Source: Hyperoodon ampullatus (Eukaryota > Chordata > Mammalia > Artiodactyla > Ziphiidae). Taken from it: a stretch of 64,000 bases of DNA. Under the pieces are notes generated by a model that saw nothing but the letters and a program-made list of their open reading frames with translations, did not search any database and was not told the origin of the DNA. Made by a program: the position numbers and the translations under genes. Position 1 is the stretch's first letter. Each line of letters begins with the position of its first letter. Location: the NCBI GenBank assembly GCA_949752795.1, contig OX457072.1, positions 3,162,001 to 3,226,000 on the forward strand. Reading direction: 5' to 3'. Shown here in pieces: positions 11,480-21,473 of the stretch.

Positions 11480-11645
11480 CCTCAGAACATGCATTTTACA
11501 CCCAGTTCCCTCAGGAGAAGATAGATTTCAGGCTACAGAGGGGCCCTGGGTCACAGAGCTGGTTTTGAGGGCTGGAATGAGCTTTCCGGGTACCCTGTTT
11601 CCCACACACCTGGCTTCCAAACTGCGTTGGGCATGGCTTCCTTGA
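11480..11645 (-). mobile_element. Probable MIR fragment
   Basis: 'attttacacccagttccctc', 'gggccctgggtcacagagct' and 'gggctggaatgagcttt' follow the reverse order of MIR landmarks. Diverged. Confidence 0.5.
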
Positions 11646-13125
11646 TCACCCAGACCAGGGGCTAATTAATCCCTTTGCACCGTTTACCGTCTTATGGTGC
11701 CTGAATTAACTGGATGTTGAAGCACCTATCACTTCTGAAAGGGCAAATTGGTAACAAAAATATAGGAGAACTTTTTCGTGAGGACACCGTTACTGTGCCA
11801 CGACATGACAGCTACCCCGTGACGATCAGGTGTGACGTGCAGAGGGGAAGGGGGAGGCCTGACGTGGAGGGGCAGGAACATCTCCTGGGACGTGAAACAC
11901 CGCACGGTCATTTCCAAAGACTGGACCTGCAAAGCGACAGGGCTCACCTACACAGACACTCACGCTTCCAACTGGACAAGAGAGAAATACTGAAGTGTAT
12001 AACTCCGCAGCCCTCAGGTATGGTGGAGGAGGATGTCTCTGTACTGTGTACGGAGAGGGTAAAGGGACTTGTAATCAAGTCACTGCTTAGTAAGCAGCAC
12101 GATCAGAGCTGGAGAAATCCTAAAGCTACTAGGAAAATATTTCCCAAAAAAGAGAAGAATTCACCAAAAGAAAGACTTGAGGAACTGTAAGACATTTAGG
12201 GCTAATGATATATGTACCAGCATTGTCCCTCCCTGCCCCCCACCCCAAGTTTTTCTTCTTTTAACTAACTCACAAATAAGAAGCCCTGGATGACAAACTG
12301 GGTCACCCGCCTACCTATGATTTTTATGCAATCTCAGACCAGGTTTTAATGCCACTTGTCTTTAATCACCCCATCACACTGACAGCGTCCTTGTACGTGG
12401 AATCTTGGGTCTAGCAGCCATGAGCCTCAGGTGTAATCCAGACCTCACCTGTGAGGTGAGTGTAGCTCAGGTGGTCACACTGAACAAACCAGGCACCTCC
12501 GCAGCCCTCATGTCACCAAATGCCTTTGAGGTTTCTCACGCACAGGGAGGGGCCTGGGTGGCATAGTGCTGACATTGTTCAGGGATAGAGGTGGATTTCT
12601 CTCCGGGTCTAGGGGATTGCTTTGCTGTGACACCACCTGGAGGGCCAGGACAATGCTTAATAAAGCTCAGACCTACAGCCGTAAGCTGCACAGAACCTAA
12701 ACAGATAACCTGTGGGAAGATCCTTCACCTGAGTTTCTCAGTACCTGTGAGGAAGTCACTGTGAGATTAGAAAATGTAATTACATCTGATAAAGTGATTG
12801 CCGAGACTTTGTTTGAAGAGGGGGCTTTATCAGACCTATTGTGTGAAGGTGAATGGAGGTGCGGCGGATCTCCCGCCACTGCTCTCTCACCTCCGACAGA
12901 TGAAATCTCATCATATTAGAATGTTTGGAAAGTAGCTCAACCGTCCTTAGGGCTCCAACACGTCCTGGTTGACTCTATTTGGTCTCAGTTGGCCGTGGAG
13001 CCCCGCGATCTGAACCCGCATTGCTGTGTGATTCTTGTACCCATGCCAGATCCAGTGGACTGGTCCAGGTTCTCTCCCCACTCCGAGCTCCTCCGCACCT
13101 GAGCATGTGCCTTGCAGAGCCCTGG
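11646..13125. other. Unassigned sequence
   Basis: No recognised gene or repeat. An open frame of 158 codons (11714-12190, +) has no recognisable domain, and its lysine-rich end reflects A-rich DNA. I do not call it coding. Confidence 0.5.
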
Positions 13126-13260
13126 CTTTGTTATCTCACTGTTCTGTGTCTCGGATTCTCTCCCCCACTAAGATGGAAAGGCCCTTAAAGACGGGCATGC
13201 ACTGACTTTGTATTCCCAGAGCCTAGCACAGATTTTGTTTTGTAAGAGTCAATCCCCACA
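13126..13260 (+). mobile_element. L2 LINE 3'-end fragment
   Basis: 'ttatctcactgttctgtgtc', 'actaagatggaaaggccctt', 'gactttgtattcccagagcc' and 'tagcacagatttt' follow the order of the L2 3' end. Confidence 0.6.
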
Positions 13261-14235
13261 TGATTGCTGACCTGAACTCAACCTACTTAGAGAAATCTTG
13301 GGTTTTCCCATTGGTGGATATTGGAAAGGCGGGTGAGGGTTGAGTGGACCAGAGGAATCCGTGAGGACCCCTCTCCTGCCCCTGCCCCTGCCCCTGTGGG
13401 CGGGTTTCCTATTTACTAAACCCCAGGGTTAGGGGAGGGGGGGATGGGTGGGTGGGCAGAAGCAGAAGAGAAAATCCACGTCGTGAAAGGTCACTGTTTA
13501 CTCCATGTTGACTGGATGGGCTCGTCTAATCTAAACTCCTCACTTCACAGATGGGGAAACAGGTCACAGGAAGGATTATCACTTAACGTACTTCTTTCTG
13601 TGACGAACTTCTTGACAAAGGTTCCAGGTGACATCAAGTCACCCACACCCCCTAAGTATTCACTGAGGCTGGTGAAGAGGACCAGGCTTACCTAGATAAA
13701 ATACATATTTCTCTTCTTTTACAATCGGATAGGAAAAAGCATAACACTCTAATGAATCAAAGGATTGGGTTTTAGATCTAAAGAACTGGACCCAGAGAGT
13801 CTTAAAAATACATAGCATAGCTAAGCACATACCAAGCAGACCTTTTAAGTTAAGAAGATCGAAACACGACTTAGAAAATGTCGTCTACATCTCTTTCATC
13901 CAAAACCAGGTTTGATCAATGTCCTGTTAGGAGAAATGCGGGTTATGGTTTGTGTCCCAAACCTCCTCCACCCTCAGCCTATTTCCACCTTTTCCACCGA
14001 GCTTCAACCTAACGGGCTCCCTGCTAAGCCCGAGTAAGTTGTCGGTCCTCCGGGCACCCTGACCCCCGTGGAGGAAAGAGGAAATACAGCTTCTGCAAAT
14101 ACGGAAAGCAGTTCTCAACTAGTTCTCAATGTGAGTGGTGCGGGAGTGCGGTCAGTGCTAGGAAGAGGCACACTTGAGCGTGCAAGCCCAAGTCCCAGCC
14201 TTCCCTCAGTGTTTGTTAATCAACCCAAAAAACAC
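13261..14235. other. Unassigned sequence with C-rich and G-rich tracts
   Basis: Holds (CCCCTG)n at about 13375-13396 and a G-quadruplex-prone run at 13426-13456. About 13530-13600 could be a poor MIR. Otherwise unassigned. Confidence 0.5.
13426..13456 (+). repeat. G-quadruplex-prone tract
   Basis: Six G-runs of 3 to 7 bases are separated by loops of 1 to 3 bases (runs start at 13426, 13432, 13437, 13446, 13450 and 13454). It lies about 30 bases downstream of a (CCCCTG)n C-rich tract, so both strands carry G-rich stretches here. Confidence 0.8.
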
Positions 14236-14239
14236 ATAA

Positions 14240-14450
14240 CTTATTTTTATAAAGCACTTCCATCTACATTAGGTCTCTTTGTATCCTTGTGAGAACACTA
14301 GGACAATCATCACCCCCATCTTAAAAATGGAGGAAGGGATGCAACAGAGAGATGGAGCAGCCAGCCTGTGGCCGCCCAGGGCAGGTGGCGTCAGAGCTGG
14401 GATGCTTTCCTTCCACGTCCATGCCCCAGGCTCCTTGACCAGATAGAATA
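14240..14450 (-). mobile_element. MIR fossil
   Basis: 'acacataacttatttttata', 'ttgtgagaacactaggacaa', 'cacccccatcttaaaaatgg' and 'ggtggcgtcagagctgggat' follow minus-strand MIR order. Confidence 0.65.
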
Positions 14451-15827
14451 GTATACTTTAGACTCTGTAACTCACCCCTTTTCAAAGGAATCAGCCTAAG
14501 AGACCCCCAGCCTCTTCTTTCTGTTCACCCCATGTCCAGCAGGGGTCTTGTACCAAAGCCCATCTCTACCAGGATCCTCCGACCCAGATAAGAAGGAAAA
14601 GACAAAGGCACGACCACGGAGCACATGGCAATGACAACATTTTCCCTTCTTTGAAACATCTGGGTTTTCATTTCTTTGCTTCTCTGTAGAAACCATCAGC
14701 AAGCAATGCAAAACCTCCCCATTAGAAGCCAGCACCTTCCCCATCTGGGAGGTGAGATAGGAAATAGATGATTTCCAGGGAATTTTCCATCATTCCAGTG
14801 CCTCCTTATTAAACATCTCCAGTTGGCTGGTTACCCAGTCCTTGTGCGTTTGTGGCGAGATGTCACGTGACCCAGAAATCTGGGGCAACAAGAACGCTCG
14901 GTCGCCATAGGGGTTGTTGTTTCAGTGCAGGGATTTTAAAATCCTCTTGGTACTGATTCCCATTCCAGGCTTACTTAAAGCAAAGCAGTCTCTTGCAACT
15001 GAAGTTGGTCTTCAAATTCCCTTTAAAATGAACGTATCAACCCACCCACTGATTTGTATAAAACCCTTAAGACCATCTTCCATCTGTGTGAAGCATCCTC
15101 ATGGCTCCACAGGCGGCTTTGCAAATGGGCAGTAGGGTCGGCAATTCTAGAGATAGTTTTCCCCTTGTCGTCTCTCTGGAAATACGTGCTATAGTCTTTA
15201 CACTTAATAAAGTCAGAGCAAGGTGAGAGATTTACGGTGTCCTCCAAGCAGATCAAGGAGCCTGTAAACCATCCTTACTTACATGGCCAGCAGCGTGGCA
15301 ACCCAGGCAGTGAGAGAAGAGCCATCCTCGGGGTACGGTCCGGGAGACTGAAAGTGAAGGCAGAGATCTGGAAAACTCGGATTTAACCAACTGGTCTTTG
15401 CATGGCCACAATGGGACATTGTTAGGCCTCGGTTCCATGGAACAATGGGCTTCGATAGGACATAAGACCCATTCAGAAGGACAGCTACATCCTATCCCTT
15501 CAGGCAGTCTGAGTGCCCTTTCAGTTTGTTCTTGCTACACACAATGTATGTGTAACAGATTATTTGTCCTAATTCTCTTCCTGCCCTCCTTCCCCCATTA
15601 CTTTACTTCTGCTCCAGACTTGCAGTGAGTCCAGGGTGGTTTTTCTCTCTGGAAATGCTGGGTCATCTGTCATGGGATCCTACTGCTGAAATATGCAGCA
15701 GCATTGCTTTTCCTGGTCATTTAAAAATGAGGTGAGTACATTGCATGAATGGGTTCTAAGGACAGGTTGGTTAGAATGTGTTTGTACCCCAATTTCTCCA
15801 AGTGTGAAATCAGCCCCCAGATCAAAT
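14451..15827. other. Unassigned sequence
   Basis: No gene, RNA or repeat family recognised on either strand. Confidence 0.5.
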
Positions 15828-15835
15828 TCCTGGCT

Positions 15836-16321
15836 GTACATAGAAAAGAACAAAATAATGCCATTTGCATCAACATGAATGGACTAAGAGATTGTCATAC
15901 TGAGTGAAGTAAGTCACATATCATATGATAAGACAAATATAGTATAATATTGCCTATATGTGGAATCCAAAAAAATGGTACAAATGAACTGATTTACAAA
16001 ACAAATAGAATCACAGATGTAGAAAACAAACCTATGGTTACTGGGGGGAAAGGGGTGGGGGAGGGATAAATTGGGAGATTGGGATTGACAAATAGACACT
16101 ACTCTATAAACTAGATAACTAATAAGGACCTACTGCATAGCACAGATAGCTCTTCTCAATACTCTGTAATGACCTATATGGGAAAAGAATCTCAAACAGA
16201 GTAGATATATGTATATGTATAGCTGATTCGCTTTGCTGTACAGCAGAAACTAACACCACATTGTAAATCAACTATACTCCAGTACAAATTTTAAAAAAAC
16301 AGCCAAACAAACAAACAAAAA
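15836..16321 (+). mobile_element. 5'-truncated L1 3' end
   Basis: Starts inside the end of ORF2 ('ttgcatcaacatgaatgga', 'tactgagtgaagtaagtca') and runs through the 3' UTR ('gcatagcacagatagctc', 'ttgctgtacagcagaaact', 'ttgtaaatcaactatactcc') into an A-rich tail. Flanks share 'tcctggct' (15828-15835 and 16322-16329), a probable target duplication. Confidence 0.9.
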
Positions 16322-16791
16322 TCCTGGCTATAATCAGATGAAGAATCTACTATTTGGTAACAAAGGGTCATTCGCATTTTTATAGGGGAATGCATTACAA
16401 ATATAAAGCATCAAAGCCTCCATAATTTTTGCAAAGAATATAATCTACTAAAGAGAAAAATGAAAAAGAATAAAACTATGGTCATAAAGAGGCCTGTTGT
16501 AGCATAAACCTGAATATAATATTCACATCCAATATTGTAAAACTTTTACATGGTGGCCTGTTCTGGAACTATTTTATAGGATAATGTGAGATCTGTGCTG
16601 GTAAATGAATAATGTCATATAAAAAAGTAGGATGTAAATAGTTTAATCCTTGCCAGAAACTATGAGAAACCATGTCTGTAGGTGGGCAAAGACTGCAAGA
16701 TAATAGCTAAAAACAAAAATAGTCACAGAAGGAAGGAGAATTATGGCTTTTTAAAATCTTTATTTTTAACATTTTAAATCATTTTATCAAG
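16322..16791. other. Unassigned AT-rich sequence
   Basis: No recognisable element between the L1 tail and the next SINE. Confidence 0.5.
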
Positions 16792-16803
16792 AAAAACGTT
16801 CCA

Positions 16804-17028
16804 GGGCTTCCCTGGTGGCACAGTGGTTGAGAGTCCTCCTGCCGATGCAGGGGACACGGGTTCGTGCCCCGGTGCGGGAAGATCCCACATGCCGCGGAGC
16901 AGCTGGGCCCGTGAGCCATGGCCACTGAGCCTGCGCGTCCGGAGCCTGTGCTCCGCAACAGGAGAGGCCACAACAGTGAGAGGCCCACGTACGCAAAAAC
17001 AAAACAAAACAAACAAACAAACAAACAA
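16804..17028 (+). mobile_element. CHR-family SINE (CHR-2 type)
   Basis: Full-length: 'gggcttccctggtggcacag' at the head, box A-like 'cacagtggttgag', box B-like 'gggttcgtgcccc' and the body ending 'caacagtgagaggcccac'. The tail is (AAAC)n. Perfect 12-bp target duplication 'aaaaacgttcca' at 16792-16803 and 17029-17040. Confidence 0.97.
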
Positions 17029-17040
17029 AAAAACGTTCCA

Positions 17041-17359
17041 ATGATAAGAGGACAATTCTTGTGGGGATGATAATTTGTTCAAAGGGTCTGGAATCCAGTT
17101 CATTGCCCGGGATACTTTGCTTTACTCTTGCAAGTTGCATTTGCCTCCACCATATTCCCAGCGATGGCCAGGACAGTGGGCCACATCCTGACTTTGAGTC
17201 ATCACCCAGGACTTCTGGAATGCACAGTGAGGGGCCCCAGAAGGAGGATTACCTTTCCTCCTTCCTGTGAAGTTGTTACAAGGGGAAAGGAGAAAATTAA
17301 CAGGAGTCGGTCCATCCAGATAATGCCCTACAAGGGTTATCTCCAATCCAATGAGTATT
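17041..17359. other. Unassigned sequence
   Basis: Nothing recognised between the SINE and the MIR pair. Confidence 0.5.
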
Positions 17360-17510
17360 AGATATTCATTTGCAAGAAGGGGAAAATGGGATTCAGATGT
17401 TAATTAAATACGCAAGGTCACTCAGTGAGCAAATAGATATGGCAAGAATTTGAGCCCAAGTCTGGGCTGCAAAGGCCACATTCTTCCCATGATACGACCA
17501 TGCTCTTTGC
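17360..17510 (-). mobile_element. MIR fossil
   Basis: 'gaaggggaaaatgggattca', 'cgcaaggtcactcagtgagc' and 'aagaatttgagcccaagtct' are minus-strand MIR landmarks in the right order. Confidence 0.7.
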
Positions 17511-17629
17511 AAAGAGCACACCTTCCTCTGTCCCAAATGCAATGCAACTCCATTAGACCAGAGAGGACTCTGAACATCACGTGCCCTGGCCGGGAGGGCA
17601 GTGCCAGCCCGGGTAATAATCAAGGATGC

Positions 17630-17770
17630 TGCTACACTAAGCACTTTCGTGTGTATTCTCAATCTTCACCACACAACCAGCCCCATCTTACAGTGCAAGC
17701 CGAGGCTTAGAGAGGTTAGCAACTTGTGCTGGGTTACACAGGATTTGAATGTCTGGCCCCAGAATATCAG
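17630..17770 (-). mobile_element. MIR fossil
   Basis: 'ctaagcactttcgtgtgta', 'ccatcttacagtgcaagccg', 'aggcttagagaggttagcaa' and 'gggttacacaggatttgaat' are minus-strand MIR landmarks. Second independent copy within 300 bp. Confidence 0.8.
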
Positions 17771-18131
17771 AAGTGCTAAAAAGAAATACCAGTAAAACAC
17801 ATTTTCTGCATTTCTCAGATCTAAGGCAAATCAGAGGAGAAAGATATAATCAAGAAACATAAAATAAATAAATGAATACAAAGACTTCCTTCCTTTTTAG
17901 CTCTAGTTCATCAAAGAAGGTGTTAAAGGGTGGATTCTCTGAGGGAAGTGCCTGAAACTTATCAGGGAGATAAGCTAAGGGCGGCTTTCCTTGGGGTTAT
18001 AGCTCACCTCCTCCCAGCAAGCCCAGTGCCTCCTAGAAATGCACAGTTAGCACCCCCATCTCCTCCCTGCGAAAACCCAGTTCCCTCATTTCTATCCTCC
18101 TGTAGCTCTTACCCCTTTAATGCAGAATGCT
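17771..18131. other. Unassigned sequence
   Basis: Nothing recognised between the MIR pair and the next L1. Confidence 0.5.
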
Positions 18132-18144
18132 TTGCCTTATTTTT

Positions 18145-18216
18145 GTTTTAATTTATTCTATTGAGTATAGTTGATTTACAATGTTGTGTTGATTTCTGCT
18201 TACAGCAGTGATTTAG

Positions 18217-18254
<38 letters not shown>

Positions 18255-18640
18255 TCTTTTTCGTATTCTTTTCCATTATGGTTTATCACAGGGTATTGAA
18301 TATAGTTCCCTGTGCTCTACAGTAGGACTTTGTTGTTTATCCATTCTGTATGTAATATTGAGAGTTTGCATCTGCTCATCCCAAACTCCCAATGCATCCC
18401 TCCCCTACACCCTCCCCCTTGGCAACCACAAGTCTGTTCTCTATGTCTGTGAGACTGTTTCTGTTTTGTAAATAAGTTCATTTGCATCATATTTAAATCC
18501 CACCCGTAAGTGATATCATATGGTATTTGTCTTTCACTGTCTGACTTAACTTTGCTCAGTATGATTATCTCTAGGTTCATCCATGTTGCCTTATTTTTTT
18601 CGTTTTTTGGCTGAGTAGTATTGCATTGTATGTTTTACCT
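18145..18640 (-). mobile_element. L1 3' end carrying a (CA)n tract
   Basis: Minus-strand L1 3' UTR and end of ORF2: 'tgagtatagttgatttacaa', 'atggtttatcacagggtatt', 'accacaagtctgttctctat' and 'tggtatttgtctttcactg'. A (CA)n tract sits at 18221-18251 where other copies have TA-rich sequence. 'ttgccttattttt' occurs at 18132-18144 and 18586-18598. That looks like a 13-bp target duplication, yet L1-like sequence ('ggctgagtagtattgcattg') continues past it, so the true boundary is uncertain. Confidence 0.85.
18221..18251. repeat. (CA)n microsatellite
   Basis: Uninterrupted CA run of about 31 bases embedded in the L1. Confidence 0.95.
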
Positions 18641-18668
18641 TTTCTTTTTTTTTTTTGGTATGTTTTAC
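18628..18668. mobile_element. Tail-only insertion: T-rich tract between direct repeats
   Basis: 'gtatgttttac' occurs at 18628-18638 and 18658-18668. The 19 bases between are almost all T. This is what a target-primed reverse transcription event that copied only a poly(A) tail would leave (minus orientation). Slippage between the repeats is an alternative. Confidence 0.5.
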
Positions 18669-18979
18669 TTTTAAATGAAAAGAACTGGCCGTCTGTGGCA
18701 GAGCCCACAGCCTTGTGGTCACGCCACCTCCCGGTTCTCTGAGGCAGATGACGGGGTTACCCAGGACATTTGAGGTGTGAAGGCTGATGACCCAGCCCAT
18801 CCCACTTCTAGGCTATGCAGTAAGAAAGCCTTACCCAAGGGGTCTACCACACGGATGCTCAGGCAGTAAACATCATTCGGCAAAGCAAGTAGGAGTGGTC
18901 TCACCTCACCTTGTGTGAAAAGACCGCTCAAGGGACACGTAGCATTCCAGCAATTTTGAGCAGAGGGCGGCATACTGAG
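18669..18979. other. Unassigned sequence
   Basis: Nothing recognised. Confidence 0.45.
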
Positions 18980-19165
18980 TTCTGGGCCAAATTTTTGTAA
19001 ATGGAATTTTATTGAAACAGCTACACTCATTCATTTAGGTGCTGCCCGTGACTGCTTTCCTGCTATGATGGCAGAGCTGAGTAATCTCAGCAGACTCTGT
19101 GACCCACGAAGATAAAATACTTACTATCTGGCCCTTTACTGCAAAAGCTTGCTGGCCTCTCCTTG
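18980..19165. mobile_element. hAT-type DNA transposon fossil
   Basis: 'tctgggccaaatttttgtaa', 'ggaattttattgaaacagct', 'actatctggccctttactgc' and 'aaaagcttgctggcctct' match a widespread mammalian non-autonomous element whose ends read 'caggggtc(a/g)gcaaac'. Family name not certain. Confidence 0.6.
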
Positions 19166-19392
19166 AGGGGCTGAATTTGGAACCTTTCTTGTTGGTACTA
19201 AGCAATCAGAAATCCTCCTAAAGCAAAGGTGAGGCACAGGGACCTAGCCTTGGGGGCCTTTCTGAAGGATGCTGGTGACAAGCTTCACTATCGTTAGTCC
19301 CTGTTCATGCAAGGATGGGCAGTGTCTAAACCTTAAACAAATTTAAAAAAAATTTTTTATTAGTTTCTGCTTTATAATAAACCTTAAACAAA

Positions 19393-19785
19393 TTTTATGA
19401 TAAAATGCACATAACATGGGCTTCCCTGGTGGCGCAGTGGTTGAGAATGTGCCTGCCGATGCGGGGGACGCAGGTTCATGCCCTGGTCCGGGAGGATCCC
19501 ACATGCCGCGGAGCGGCTAGGCCCGTGAGCCATGGCCGCTGAGCCTGCATGTCCGGAGCCTGTGCTCTGCAATGGGAGAGGCCACAACAGTGAGAGGCCC
19601 GCGTACGGCACACACAAAAAAAATAATAATGCACATAACATAAAAGTTACGTTTTAAACCATTTTTAAGTGTACAGTTCAGTGGCATTAAGTCCATTCAT
19701 ATGGCTGTACAACCATCACCACCATATGCACCTCCAGAACGTTTTCATCTTGCCAAACTGAAAGTCCCAACATTTTACACCAGTT
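19393..19785 (-). mobile_element. Old L1 3' UTR split by a SINE
   Basis: 'ttatgataaaatgcacataa' at the left, then after the SINE 'ttttaagtgtacagttcagt', 'gtacaaccatcaccaccata' and 'cttgccaaactgaaagtc'. Same L1 subfamily region as at 50158, 54281 and 57447. Confidence 0.8.
19418..19628 (+). mobile_element. CHR-family SINE (CHR-2 type)
   Basis: Head 'gggcttccctggtggcgcag', box B-like 'ggttcatgccc', body to 'cacaacagtgagaggcccgc', short A-rich tail. Perfect 13-bp target duplication 'atgcacataacat' at 19405-19417 and 19629-19641. Confidence 0.97.
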
Positions 19786-20645
19786 CTCCTGTCCTGAATG
19801 TTTTAGCCAGTAAGAGCCCACTCCTCACATTCATTATAATTAGTAAGTCGCTGGTGTCGGCAACGAACACCCATGTTTGATGGTCAGGATTCCAAAAGCC
19901 TATCCTTAGCGCCAGCTGGGATCTGCGGGGCAGAAGCCTGGAAGCTGCCTCTGGGTGGTGTCTAGGATGTGCAGCCAGCGGACGGCCCCCGGGGCATGCA
20001 TTCCTGATCACACGTGCGGGAATTCAAGCTGAAACTAGCTGGCACACACACTTGCACACTGACTATACTGAAATAATTTAAAGTAAGTCACTGACGCCAC
20101 TATGACCAGCACAAAGAGTGATCCTGGATGCTGAGCAGGGGCTCAGTGAGTATTTACTCGGGAGAAAATAATGGAAAGAATGAACAAGAGGGGAGAAGTT
20201 GTCGTGAGTCACAGTGTTAGGAATCTGACACTTGGCATTTTGTGGTTCTGTCTTTCAGGAACACGATGCTTTTCACATTCTCCCAACACTGATAAGAACA
20301 ATGGTCTTGGACTGGACATTGCCGAGGGGTGTCCCCAAGTCCTGCTTTCCTAGAATTCTCATGTACAGTCACCGCCCGTCTCTCCTGCCCACCCAGCTTC
20401 CTTGATCCCTGGGCAGTTCTCGGATTTCCAGCAGAGCTGAGTGCACAGGAGGATGGGGTCACTTCCCCCGGCCTCCGGCACAGACGCGCCATGGAGCAGT
20501 GGCCAGGGTGTGAGCTCTGCTGGAAGTTAAGATGCGCTGAATGGTTGCTCTCTCCCCTGGTCCCTTTCCCCTGATGGAAGACATTTTCACACATCGAGGT
20601 ATGGGGACGTCATTCTGGCTTATACATGACTTAACTTAAGCTTCA
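19786..20645. other. Unassigned sequence
   Basis: No recognisable repeat. At 20245-20260 'ttctgtctttcag' looks like a splice acceptor, but the downstream frame has no recognisable protein and no matching donor or upstream exon, so I do not call an exon. Confidence 0.5.
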
Positions 20646-21205
20646 TGCTAACAAACTAGAGAGCGTGTTTGTGGCCTTTTAAACGTGCGTCGTACATCTG
20701 CTTTAACCATTCAAGAAAAGAATGCATTTAAAAGTCAAAATGGAGTAACTGGGGTTCAGGCGTCCAAAATGGAGCCTGGTGGTCATTATGGATGTGGCTT
20801 CAGATACGTTGTTCGTGCGTCACTGAGAACTTGAATTTTGAACTGTATCAAACTCAAGGACACCACCAGCTGTTTTCAGAACACTATCTGGGAACAGCTG
20901 CCAGCTGCCACCTCATGGTCTCAAGGTCTCCCCTTGAGCGTGCAACCACTTCAGACCCCACCCGATCCTTGCTTAACAAGCACCCTCGCTTCTTCCCAGC
21001 TCCCATTATAATTCTTGAAAAACAACTTACGTTACCTAATTCTGCGGTTTTTACCTTTATAAGCTCGCCCCGTTTTGTAGTCGGGCAGGACACAGTTCAA
21101 GTGCTTCTTGAATCTGTGTCTCCTGGGCTATAGGCCTCAGTTTGGCTCAGACCAAACTCTTTTCTATTCCTTTGGTAGATTGCTTATGGATTATTTCCGT
21201 CGACA
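20646..21205 (+). mobile_element. Candidate solo LTR of an endogenous retrovirus
   Basis: The 3' part has LTR architecture: a TATA-like 'tttataagctcgcccc' (about 21056-21071), then 'ttgtagtcgggcaggacaca' and 'tgtgtctcctgggctatag' before 'cagaccaaactcttttctat', where intact LTRs of this plan carry an AATAAA-type signal. It starts with 'tgctaac' and ends 'gtcgaca'. No target duplication and no adjoining retroviral genes seen. Class I or class III cannot be told here. Confidence 0.45.
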
Positions 21206-21360
21206 CCCCCAAATCTGTCCAGAGGCCCCTGGGAAAGGGGGAAGTGAGGAGAGCTGCGTGTGTGGTTTCACACTGTGGATGGTGTGGTGGGGGGGGGTGG
21301 ATTTATGGTTGGGAGAGAGGAACCAGTGGCTGCACGAGGCCTGAAAAAGCACGAGGGCGG

Positions 21361-21473
21361 GGACCTCCCTGGCAGTCCAGTGGACTTGGTGCTTTCACTT
21401 CAGGGGACCAAGGTCCAATGCCTGGTTGGGTAACTGAGGTCCCACAAGCCACGGCCAAAAAAAAAAAAAAAAG
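21361..21473 (+). mobile_element. CHR-family SINE, short diverged form
   Basis: 'ggacctccctggcagtccag', 'ggtccaatgcctggttgggt' and 'gaggtcccacaagccacggc' run into a poly(A) tail (21458-21473). About 110 bp. Confidence 0.9.

Noticed and set aside
11714..12190. 158-codon open frame with a Lys-rich end
   Set aside because: No known domain. The Lys-rich end comes from an A-rich stretch.
16804..16890. tRNA gene
   Set aside because: The tRNA-like head with box A and box B belongs to a SINE. The same holds for the other SINE copies. No cloverleaf with a mature acceptor stem is present.
20240..20600. Exon after the acceptor-like 'ttctgtctttcag'
   Set aside because: No matching donor, no recognisable protein in any frame, and no second exon nearby.
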